Origin: an uncultured Archangium sp.
GTDB taxonomy: Bacteria; Myxococcota; Myxococcia; Myxococcales; Myxococcaceae
Assembly (NCBI GenBank): GCA_903905455.1
Contig: CAIVGN010000134.1
Span: 26,504-90,503 of the forward strand
Length of the DNA: 64,000 bases
Direction: 5' to 3'
Under the pieces are notes generated by a model that saw only the letters and a list, made by a program, of their open reading frames with translations, had not been told where the DNA came from and searched no databases. Shown here one piece after another: positions 10,052 through 18,344 of the stretch; position 1 is the first letter of the stretch, and the number at the start of each line of letters is the position of its first letter. The translations under genes and the position numbers were made by a program.

Positions 10052-13000
10052 GCGCTGGGAGTGGACCGAATCGACGACGACTCGCTCTCGAAGGCCCGCG
10101 CCAGGGTGCTGCTCACGGTGCACTGGTAGCCCGAGAGCTTGCCGACGAGCGCGCCGGTCGCGTCCACCAACTCGATGTCCGAGACCACCGACGCCCCTTC
10201 GACGGAGCGCACCTTCACCACCGCGCGCACCGAGGCGCCGACGATGGGCCGCAGCCAGCGCAGCGAATCGACCCGCGAGGGCAACGACGGTGCGCCGAGC
10301 CGCGCGCGCGTCCAGACGATCAACGCCTGGAAGATGCCGTCAACCACCAATGGATCGGAGGACCAGGCGCGCGCCGGGCCGGGCACGAGCTGCTCGGTGG
10401 TCGGGTGCGCCCGCAAGGTGAGCGTCATGCCCTCTTCACCCAGGCCTTCGATGGCGGTGATCGCCTCGAGGCTCGGGCCGTGGAAGAGCTGCTCGCGGTA
10501 CACCGTCTCCACCGAGGTGGTGAAGGGAGCCAGCCCCGCCGGCGCGAGCGTCGGGGAGGTGGTTGCGCCAGGAGGCCCAAAGCGAGCCACGGCGCGCACG
10601 TGCACCTGGTCGCGCAGGTTGCGCAGCTCCAGGGGCATCGTCGCCTCCAGGCCCTGCACCTCCACCGGCCCCGTCCACACCGAGAGCGACTCCGGGCCGC
10701 CCTGCAGCGTGACGCCCTTGAGCACCCGAACGTCGTCGAGGCCCAGCAACACGTGGCCATTCACCGAGGCCCGGGCCGCGCCCGTGAACCAGTCGAGCAC
10801 CATCGCCAGGGGCAGCACTTCGCGCCCCGAGAGCCGATGCGCCGCCAGCACCGGCCAGGTCGCGTCGATGCGCTCGGTGTGCGCCAGCGTCCAGCCGGCC
10901 TCGAGCTCCTCACCGAAGCCGGCGCCCAGCACGATCTCCGAGCCGCTGCCCGCAGCCGCCAGGGACTCGGCGACGAACGCGCGCGCCCCACCGTCGAGCG
11001 GAATGAGGGAGACGCCCTCGGCGCGGAACGTGGCTTCGAGGGCCGGGGTCACCATGCCACCCGCCCACGGTCCCCAATCCAGCGCCACGACGCGCGCATG
11101 CGGCCGACGAGCGCCTTCCGCCTGGGCGATGGACACCAGCGCCTGGTTGGCGACCGCGTAGTCCGACTGCCCGCGGCGGCCGAAACGACCGGTCACCGAG
11201 GCGAAGAGCGCGATCACCGTCAGGTCGTCTTCACGCGTGGCCTCGAGCACCGCGTGCAGACCGCCGAGCTTTGGGTCGAGCACCTGGTCGAAGTCGTCGT
11301 CGCGCTTGTCTTCGATGCGCTTGTCACGCAGCACCCCGGCGCCATGCACCACGCCGCGAATGGGGCCCAGGCTTCGCGCCTCGGCCATCACCGCCGCCAC
11401 CGCCGCCGCGTCCCGAACGTCGACCTGCCGGTACTCGGCGCGCACGTGCAGCGACGCCAGGCCCTCGAGCGTCGCGCGGATGTCGCGACCGGCCATCACC
11501 AGCTTGAAGGCTTCCCCGAGCTGCTTGGGGCTGGGCCGCTGACCCGCGGGCGCGTGATCGAGCAGCGCCTTCTTGATCGCCGTTTCATCCTTCGCCGCGG
11601 CCAGCCACTCGGCCTCGGCGATCGGCGCAGGAGACCGGCCGAGCAACACCAGCGTCGCCCCCGTCGCCTTCGCCAACTCGCGAGCGCAATCAGCCGTCAC
11701 GCCACGCGCGCCACCGGTGACGATCACCACGTCGCCTGACTTCAGGCGATCCGTCGCGACCACCGCGTCCGACGTGCGCAACCCCAGGGTGACGCGACCC
11801 GACGGCCCGATACCCAACTCCGCCGGGCCCTCGTTCGTGAGTTCTTCCACGAACGCCGCGGCCGCCTCGTCGGGCGTCCACAGGGAAGAGACGTCGAAGG
11901 CGCGGCACCGAACCTCGGGCCACTCGTGCGAGAGGCTCTTGGGGAGCCCCGCGAAACCACCGACGAGCGCATGCCCCGCCGTCACGAAGCCGAAGGCCCC
12001 GTCACGGTGGGTCAGCGTCGCGAAGAACGCGTGGGGCGTCGAACGCAGCGACGAAGAGGCCTCGCGTGCGAGCTTGAGGGCCTGCTTGAGGTGCAGGTCC
12101 GTGGTCTGCGCCGGCGCCACCACCACCACGCCACCGATGAGCGCGGGCAGCGGATGCCCCAGGTCCTGCACGACGCACGGGTGACCTGCGCGCTCGAACG
12201 CGCGGGCGAGGGCCTCGGAGAGCCCCGTCCCGTCGCGGGTGACCACGATGGTCGCGCTGGGCAACCGCACGCCCACGCCCGAAGGCGCCGCGGCACGAAT
12301 CGGCATCACCGCCCGGCGCACGACCAACTGCTTGGGCACCAGGGGCTTCTTCGCCACCACCACCGCGACCGGAGCCGCGGCGGAAGGCGCACCCTGCGCG
12401 ATGAAGTCACGCACCTGCGCGAGGGTCTTGAGCCCGGAGAGCTTCTCGGGGTTCACCGACGGCGCGCCCGGAATGCGCCGCGAGAGCATCGAGAGGATCT
12501 CCACCCGCTTGATCGAGTCGATGCCGAGGTCCGCCTCGAGATCCATCTCCATCGAGAGCGTGTCCACCGGGTAGCCGGTGAGCTCGGAGACCGTGCTCAA
12601 CAACGTCGCGTCCACCGAGACCACGGGGGCCGAGACGACGGCGGCCACCACGGAGGGCAGGCCCTGCGCGATGAAGTCACGCACCTGGGCGAGGGTCTTG
12701 AGGCCCGACAATTTCTCGGGATTCACCGACGGCGCGCCCGGAATGCGCCGCGAGAGCATGGAGAGGATCTCCACCCGCTTGATCGAGTCGATGCCGAGGT
12801 CTGCCTCGAGATCCATCTCCATCGAGAGCGTGTCCACCGGGTAGCCGGTGAGCTCACAGACCGTGCTCAACAACGTCGCGTCCACCGGGACGCTCGGCGC
12901 GGCCACGACAACCTCGGCCGGCGCGCTCGGCACCGCAGCGCTGATGAAGGCGTGCACCTGCGCGAGGGTCTTGAGCCCGGAGAGCTTCTCGGGGTTCACC

Positions 13001-16000
13001 GACGGCGCCCCCGGAATGCGCCGCGAGAGCATCGAGAGGATCTCCACCCGCTTGATCGAGTCGATGCCGAGGTCGGCCTCGAGATCCATCTCCAGCGAGA
13101 GCGTGTCCACCGGGTAGCCGGTGAGCTCACAGACCGTGCTCAGCAACGTGGCCTTCACGTCGACCGACGGAACCGCGGACGCCACGGCCACCGGGGCAGC
13201 CACCTTCGCCACGCCATTGCGGCCGACGAACTCGGCGACCTGCTGCAGCGTACGCAGCCCGCTCAATTGCTCGGGGTTCACCGAGGGCGCACCGGGAATG
13301 CGGCGCGACACCATCGAGAGGATCTCCACGCGCTTGATGGAGTCGATGCCGAGGTCGGCCTCGAGATCCATCTTCAGCTCGAGGGTCTCGCGCGGGTACC
13401 CGGTGGCCTCGGCCACGGCGCTCAGGAGGATCGCCACGGAGTCCACCGGCGCCTCCAGGGCGTGCGCGACCTTGCCGTTCGACTTCGGCGGCAGTGCAGC
13501 CACGACGACCACCGGCGCAGGCAACGGCGCGGGGACTTGCGCGACCAGGGCCGGCGCGGAAACAGGGGAGAAGACCGGCATCGGCCTCGGGGCCTGCCCC
13601 GTCATCATCGACGCGAGCGTCTGCTGCGTCGCCATCTGCCCTTCGAGGAAGCGCTGGTGCACGCGGGCGGTCTGTTCCTGCAACGACTGCAACGCGCCCA
13701 GGCTCGCCTGGTGCTGGCGCAGGAGATCGCTCATGCCCGCATCGAGGTTCACCGGCGCCGCGAGCTCTTGACGCTGCACGACAGGCTTCGCGGCGCGCGG
13801 GGGGATCGCCTTGGTCGGCGAGCGGTAGTTCGCGCCCGTCAACGGCACGACCATCTTCGGCACGCGAGGCGCCTTGTTCGTCCACCGGGGGGGATTCACG
13901 GCCCGGTTCCACTCGGCCAACCGAACCGGGTGTCCCTGCGCGGCCAACTGCGCCAGCGCGAGGGCGAAGTCGAACACCCCACCCCGACGCCCCTGGGCAT
14001 CGAGGGCCACGGCGGTGAAGCTGCGCTGCCCGAGGATCGCCTTCACCATGCTGGTGAGCGCCGACTTCGGTCCCACCTCGAGGAAGGTGCGCGCGCCGGC
14101 GGCGTAGAGCGCCTCGACCACCTCGTCGAACCGGACCGGCTTCGCCAGCTGGTGCGCGAGCAGGGCCCGCGCCCCCGCTTCGTCCGCGGGGTACGGCTTG
14201 GCGGTGGTGTTGGCGATCACCGGCACGCGGGGCGACGAGAACTCGACCTCCGTCAGCGCCTGCTGAAACGACGTCGCCGCGTCGGCCACCAGCGGGCTGT
14301 GGAAGGCCGCGCCCACGTTGAGCCGGGTCGCGCGCATCGAGCGCGCCTTGCAGGCCACCTCGGCCTTCGCGATCTCCTCGCGCGAGCCCGAGAGCACGCC
14401 CTGCGACGGGCCGTTGCGGTTCGCGAGCACCAGCGAGAGCTTCTCTTCCGCGAGCAGCTTCTCGATGTCGGCCAGCGGCGCGAGCACCGCGAGCATGGTG
14501 CCGCGGTCAGAGCCGTCACCGGCCATCAACTGGCCACGCTGGCGGGACGCCCGGGCCAGGCCTTCGGCGCTCAGCACCCCCGCCGCGTGCAGCGCGACGA
14601 GCTCACCGTAGCTGTGACCTGCGAGCAGCTTCGCGTCGACCCCGAAGCGGGCCAGCACGCCCAACAACCCACGCTCCACCGCGCCCAGCGACGGCTGCGC
14701 GATGTCGGTGCGCGTGAGGTACGCCTCGCGCGTCGCCTGCTTCTCGGCGTCGAAGGTCGGCAGCGGGTACACCGCGCCGGCCAGCGCCGGGTCTGCGTCG
14801 ACGGCCTCGAGCACCTCGGGGAAGAGGCAGGCCAGCTCGCGGAGCATGTCCACGTGCTGCGCGCCCTGGCCGGGGAACAACAGGGCCAGCGAGCCGGTCG
14901 CCGGGCCCACGCCGTAGACCGCGCCCTCGGGGAGCGTGAAGCCCTGCGAGGGATCCTTGGCGATGCGGGTGCGCAGCGTCGCGACGAGATCTTCCCGCTT
15001 GGTCGAAGCGGAGATCAGCACCACGAGGCGGTGCGCGTCGCTCACGCGGAAGGACTCCCGCGTCGACTGCGCGAAGGAGGCCAGGGTCTCGGTCTTCGCC
15101 AACTCGGTGAGCTTGCCCTGCACGCTCGCCACGTCGGCCCCGGAGATGGACACCAGCTCCACCGAGCCATCCCACGCGGGGGCGGAGCGGCGATCGCCGT
15201 ACTCCTCGAGCACCGTGTGGAAGTTGCTGCCACCGAACCCGAAGGCGCTGACCGCCGCACGACGGGGGCCCCGAGCGCTCGACATCCACGGGCGGGCGAC
15301 GGTGGGGATGGAGAACGGGCTCTGTTCCAGCTTGAGCACCGCGTTGGGCTTGTCGATCTTGATGGTCGGCGGCAGCACCCGGTGGTGCAGCGCCAGCGCG
15401 GCCTTGATCAACCCCGCGGCTCCGGCGGCCGCCTTGGTATGGCCAATCTGCGACTTCACGGCCCCCAGCGCGCACCACGCCGGGTCCTGCGAGTCGGCGC
15501 CGTAGACCTTCTGCAGCGCCTCGAACTCCGCGGCGTCACCCGCCTTGGTGCCCGTGCCGTGGGCCTCGACGAGGGTGATGTCGCGGGGGGTGACGCCGGC
15601 GTCGCGGTAGGCCGCCTCGAGCGCGCGCGCCTGCCCGGAGGCCAGCGGGGCGTAGATGCTCTTGGCCCGGCCGTCGCTCGAGGTGCCGATGCCGCGGATC
15701 ACCGCGTAGACGCGATCGCCGTCGCGCTCGGCGTCGGAGAGGCGCTTGAGCACCACCATGCCGATGCCTTCGCCCAACAGCGTGCCGTCGGCCTGGTCGG
15801 AGAAGGGCCGCGCATCACCAGACGCCGACAACGCGGGCGTCTTGCTGAAGCACATGTGCATGAAGATGTCGTTGAGGGTGTCGACGCCGCCGGTGAGCAC
15901 GAGATCGGTGCGACCCGACTCCAGCTCCGCGATGCCCAGGTGCAGCGCGCCCAGCGAGCTCGCGCAGGCCGCGTCGACGACGCAGTTGGTGCCACCGAGA

Positions 16001-18267
16001 TCGAAGCGGTTGGCGATGCGCCCGGCGACCACGTTGCCCAGCAACCCGGGGAACGAGTTCTCCTGCCAGCCCACGTACGAGGCGCTGATGCGCGCCACCA
16101 CGTCTTGCGCCGTCTCCGCGTCCACGCCCGCCTCGGCGAGCGCCTTCTTCCAGTGCGGGTGACCCAGCCGGGCCCCCAGCGAGATGACCAACTCCTGCGT
16201 GCCAGTCACCCCGAGCAGCACGCTGGCGCGCGCCCGGTTCCACGCCACGTCTTCGCCGTAGCCCGCGTCTTCCAGCGCCATGCGCGCGACCACCAGCGCC
16301 AGCAACTGCGAGGTATCGGTGGCCTCGAGGATCGACGGCGGAATGCCGAACTCGGTGGGATCGAACTTCGTGGTGGGGAGGAACCCGCCGCGCTTGGCGT
16401 AGGTCCGATCCGGCGACTTCGGGTCGGCGTCGTAGAAGTCCTCGAGCGACCAGTGCGTGTTGGGGATCTCCCCCGTGGCGTCATCGCCGGTGCGGATCAG
16501 CTTCCAGAACTCCTGCAGCGTCGCCGACTTCGGGAAGAGCGCGCCCATGCCGACGATGGCGATGGGATCCTTCGTCCGCGCGGGGCTCTTCGGCGCGCCG
16601 GTGACCGGGGCCGGCTTCACCTCGGCGCCCACCAGCAGCGCGTCGAGTTCCAGGTGCGTCCGCGGCGCGAAGTGTTCGACCTCCGGGGGCAGCACCACGC
16701 CCTGGCTGCGCAGCGCGGTGGCGCGGCTGAGCACGCAGGCGCCGACCAGCAGGTTCCGGGCGATGAGCACCGCCTCGCGCGCGTTCCACGGCTCGAGCAC
16801 GCTGCCCTGCGCCCACGCGTTGAAGGCGCCCATCGAGGGGCCACACCACACCTGGTAGTCGAGCTTGCGCTCCACCACGCCCGCGTTCGCCCAGCGCGAG
16901 GCCTGGCCGAGGTACGCGCGGAACACGAGCGCCATGCGGTGCTTCGGGTCGCTCGCGGCCTTCTCCAGCTGCGCCGGGTCGCGCTTCCCGAAGAAGTCCA
17001 CGCAGCCCTGCCACGCCTGCTCCAGCGTGGACTTGAAGTACTTCGCCTCCAGCTCGTCGCGCACCGCGGCCGGCAAGGCTTCGAGGCTCGCGTGGGCGCG
17101 GTACAGCTCGAGCAGCCGCTGCGCGCGCACCGCGAACAACGTGCCGCGCGTGAGCACCTGCACCTTCACGCCCATCTCGAACATGTCCGCGGCCGGGGCC
17201 ATGGCCACGTCGGTGGTGGCGGCCTTCGCGAGCATCTCGCGCACCGCGTCGGACGTGCCCGCCTCGCGCGTCGCCTGGTTGATGCTGCCGGTCACCACGT
17301 AGGCCGCGCCCATGGAGAACGCGGTGGCCACGCTGGCCGGGGTCGCCAGCCCACCGGCGGCGCCGATGCGCGGACGCAGGGCGTAGCGGTGCTGGGCACA
17401 GACCTCGTCACGCAGCGCCTGCAGCGCGGGCAGCAGCAGCACCAGCGGCCGGTTGTCCGTGTGCCCGCCCGAGTCGGCCTCGGCGGTGACGTCGTCGGCC
17501 ATCGGGACCAGGGCGGCGAGCTCGGCCTCGGCGGCCGTGAGCTGTCCCTTGCTCACCAGCTCGGCCAGCAGCTTCGCGGGTGCGGGCTCGAGGAACTTCC
17601 GGGCCACCTCCACGCGCGAGACCTTGGCCATCACCCGGTGGGGCACCACGATGGCGCCGCTCGCGTCACGGTGCAGGCCGGCCGCGCGGTACCGCACCAC
17701 GGGCAGGGTCAGGTCGAGGTACGCCGACGCGCTGACGAAGCGCACGCCGCGCGCGAGGAACAGCTCGACCAGCGCCGCCTCGAGCCTCTGATCGTCCGGC
17801 GAGTGGATGAGGTTGATGCCCCAGGTCTTTCCCGCCAGCGACGCCGAGAGGCGATCGAGGGCCTCGGTGACGCGCTCCAGCGACAGCCCCGCCGCGCCGA
17901 ACACGCCCAGGTAACCCGCACGGGTCACGGCCTCGACCAGCGCCTCCGAGGCGATGCCGTTGGCCATCTCGCCGGCGACGTAGGCCGCCTGCACCCCGTA
18001 GGCGCGCAGGAAGGTCGCGTCGCCGAGCCGGTCCGGGGTCAACGCCGGGGCGTGGCCCAGCAGCCGGAGCTCACCCTCCGCCTGGGTCCCGCCGAGCTTC
18101 GCCACCCCGCCCTCGCCCACCGCCGGAACCCCGTCTCCTTCCACGAGGTTGAGGGGCCTTGCCACCTGCGCGAGGCCTTCGCGAAACGCGAGGGGTCCCG
18201 TCTTCGGTCGGGAGGTGCCAGGCACCCAGGAGCCGAGGGCATGAGAAGCGAGATCGGGACGGTTCAC
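10048..18267 (-). CDS. pfaA: PUFA synthase megasubunit: ER(PfaD)-KS-MAT-ACPx4-KR-DH
   Basis: This 2739-residue protein carries most of one elongation cycle. The N-terminal flavin enoyl-reductase domain (about 60-550) has the PfaD signature GGHTDNRP at 267-274. It is followed by a ketosynthase (about 566-1000, Cys768 in DAACASSL), a malonyl/acyl transferase (about 1125-1430; FPGQGAQ, Ser1219 in GHSYGE) and an Ala/Pro linker. Four acyl carrier domains have phosphopantetheine serines at 1643, 1737, 1828 and 1918 (GIDSIKR). A ketoreductase (about 2175-2420; TGGARG, SDYAVANQ) and a C-terminal double-hotdog dehydratase (AAHRLSGREVLP near 2475) complete it. In known pfa clusters the ER is a separate pfaD/pfa1 gene; here it is fused upstream of KS. 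The start is GTG at 18267 with GGAG upstream. The holo-ACP form needs a phosphopantetheinyl transferase, which is not in the window. Confidence 0.9.
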   Translation of the reverse strand: MNRPDLASHALGSWVPGTSRPKTGPLAFREGLAQVARPLNLVEGDGVPAVGEGGVAKLGGTQAEGELRLLGHAPALTPDRLGDATFLRAYGVQAAYVAGEMANGIASEALVEAVTRAGYLGVFGAAGLSLERVTEALDRLSASLAGKTWGINLIHSPDDQRLEAALVELFLARGVRFVSASAYLDLTLPVVRYRAAGLHRDASGAIVVPHRVMAKVSRVEVARKFLEPAPAKLLAELVSKGQLTAAEAELAALVPMADDVTAEADSGGHTDNRPLVLLLPALQALRDEVCAQHRYALRPRIGAAGGLATPASVATAFSMGAAYVVTGSINQATREAGTSDAVREMLAKAATTDVAMAPAADMFEMGVKVQVLTRGTLFAVRAQRLLELYRAHASLEALPAAVRDELEAKYFKSTLEQAWQGCVDFFGKRDPAQLEKAASDPKHRMALVFRAYLGQASRWANAGVVERKLDYQVWCGPSMGAFNAWAQGSVLEPWNAREAVLIARNLLVGACVLSRATALRSQGVVLPPEVEHFAPRTHLELDALLVGAEVKPAPVTGAPKSPARTKDPIAIVGMGALFPKSATLQEFWKLIRTGDDATGEIPNTHWSLEDFYDADPKSPDRTYAKRGGFLPTTKFDPTEFGIPPSILEATDTSQLLALVVARMALEDAGYGEDVAWNRARASVLLGVTGTQELVISLGARLGHPHWKKALAEAGVDAETAQDVVARISASYVGWQENSFPGLLGNVVAGRIANRFDLGGTNCVVDAACASSLGALHLGIAELESGRTDLVLTGGVDTLNDIFMHMCFSKTPALSASGDARPFSDQADGTLLGEGIGMVVLKRLSDAERDGDRVYAVIRGIGTSSDGRAKSIYAPLASGQARALEAAYRDAGVTPRDITLVEAHGTGTKAGDAAEFEALQKVYGADSQDPAWCALGAVKSQIGHTKAAAGAAGLIKAALALHHRVLPPTIKIDKPNAVLKLEQSPFSIPTVARPWMSSARGPRRAAVSAFGFGGSNFHTVLEEYGDRRSAPAWDGSVELVSISGADVASVQGKLTELAKTETLASFAQSTRESFRVSDAHRLVVLISASTKREDLVATLRTRIAKDPSQGFTLPEGAVYGVGPATGSLALLFPGQGAQHVDMLRELACLFPEVLEAVDADPALAGAVYPLPTFDAEKQATREAYLTRTDIAQPSLGAVERGLLGVLARFGVDAKLLAGHSYGELVALHAAGVLSAEGLARASRQRGQLMAGDGSDRGTMLAVLAPLADIEKLLAEEKLSLVLANRNGPSQGVLSGSREEIAKAEVACKARSMRATRLNVGAAFHSPLVADAATSFQQALTEVEFSSPRVPVIANTTAKPYPADEAGARALLAHQLAKPVRFDEVVEALYAAGARTFLEVGPKSALTSMVKAILGQRSFTAVALDAQGRRGGVFDFALALAQLAAQGHPVRLAEWNRAVNPPRWTNKAPRVPKMVVPLTGANYRSPTKAIPPRAAKPVVQRQELAAPVNLDAGMSDLLRQHQASLGALQSLQEQTARVHQRFLEGQMATQQTLASMMTGQAPRPMPVFSPVSAPALVAQVPAPLPAPVVVVAALPPKSNGKVAHALEAPVDSVAILLSAVAEATGYPRETLELKMDLEADLGIDSIKRVEILSMVSRRIPGAPSVNPEQLSGLRTLQQVAEFVGRNGVAKVAAPVAVASAVPSVDVKATLLSTVCELTGYPVDTLSLEMDLEADLGIDSIKRVEILSMLSRRIPGAPSVNPEKLSGLKTLAQVHAFISAAVPSAPAEVVVAAPSVPVDATLLSTVCELTGYPVDTLSMEMDLEADLGIDSIKRVEILSMLSRRIPGAPSVNPEKLSGLKTLAQVRDFIAQGLPSVVAAVVSAPVVSVDATLLSTVSELTGYPVDTLSMEMDLEADLGIDSIKRVEILSMLSRRIPGAPSVNPEKLSGLKTLAQVRDFIAQGAPSAAAPVAVVVAKKPLVPKQLVVRRAVMPIRAAAPSGVGVRLPSATIVVTRDGTGLSEALARAFERAGHPCVVQDLGHPLPALIGGVVVVAPAQTTDLHLKQALKLAREASSSLRSTPHAFFATLTHRDGAFGFVTAGHALVGGFAGLPKSLSHEWPEVRCRAFDVSSLWTPDEAAAAFVEELTNEGPAELGIGPSGRVTLGLRTSDAVVATDRLKSGDVVIVTGGARGVTADCARELAKATGATLVLLGRSPAPIAEAEWLAAAKDETAIKKALLDHAPAGQRPSPKQLGEAFKLVMAGRDIRATLEGLASLHVRAEYRQVDVRDAAAVAAVMAEARSLGPIRGVVHGAGVLRDKRIEDKRDDDFDQVLDPKLGGLHAVLEATREDDLTVIALFASVTGRFGRRGQSDYAVANQALVSIAQAEGARRPHARVVALDWGPWAGGMVTPALEATFRAEGVSLIPLDGGARAFVAESLAAAGSGSEIVLGAGFGEELEAGWTLAHTERIDATWPVLAAHRLSGREVLPLAMVLDWFTGAARASVNGHVLLGLDDVRVLKGVTLQGGPESLSVWTGPVEVQGLEATMPLELRNLRDQVHVRAVARFGPPGATTSPTLAPAGLAPFTTSVETVYREQLFHGPSLEAITAIEGLGEEGMTLTLRAHPTTEQLVPGPARAWSSDPLVVDGIFQALIVWTRARLGAPSLPSRVDSLRWLRPIVGASVRAVVKVRSVEGASVVSDIELVDATGALVGKLSGYQCTVSSTLARAFESESSSIRSTPSA
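12419..13430 (-). repeat. Four tandem acyl-carrier-domain repeats inside pfaA
   Basis: Four copies of an approximately 165-nt core recur every 270-282 nt, encoding the helix around GIDSIKRVEILSM. The three downstream copies (coding order 2-4) are nearly identical at DNA level. The first copy (about 13250-13430) differs at more positions, for example METFS-region residues and the ACP serine codon (TCC instead of TCG). Multiple tandem ACPs are normal in PUFA synthases. The DNA-level similarity suggests recent expansion or gene conversion. Confidence 0.9.
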
Positions 18268-18289
18268 GGCACACTCCAGGGAGGAATGA

Positions 18290-18301
18290 AGCCGCGCGGC
18301 T
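18290..18301. promoter_or_regulatory. 12-bp perfect palindrome upstream of the pfa-ole operon
   Basis: AGCCGCGCGGCT lies in the 77-nt gap between the kup stop and the pfaA GTG, 22 nt ahead of that start. It could be an operator, the stem of a short hairpin, or chance in GC-rich DNA. No convincing -35/-10 pair was recognised in the gap, so read-through from kup cannot be excluded. Confidence 0.3.
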
Positions 18302-18344
18302 CTAACAGGGGGAACCGAGGGTCACAACGACCGCCGCAACGAGC

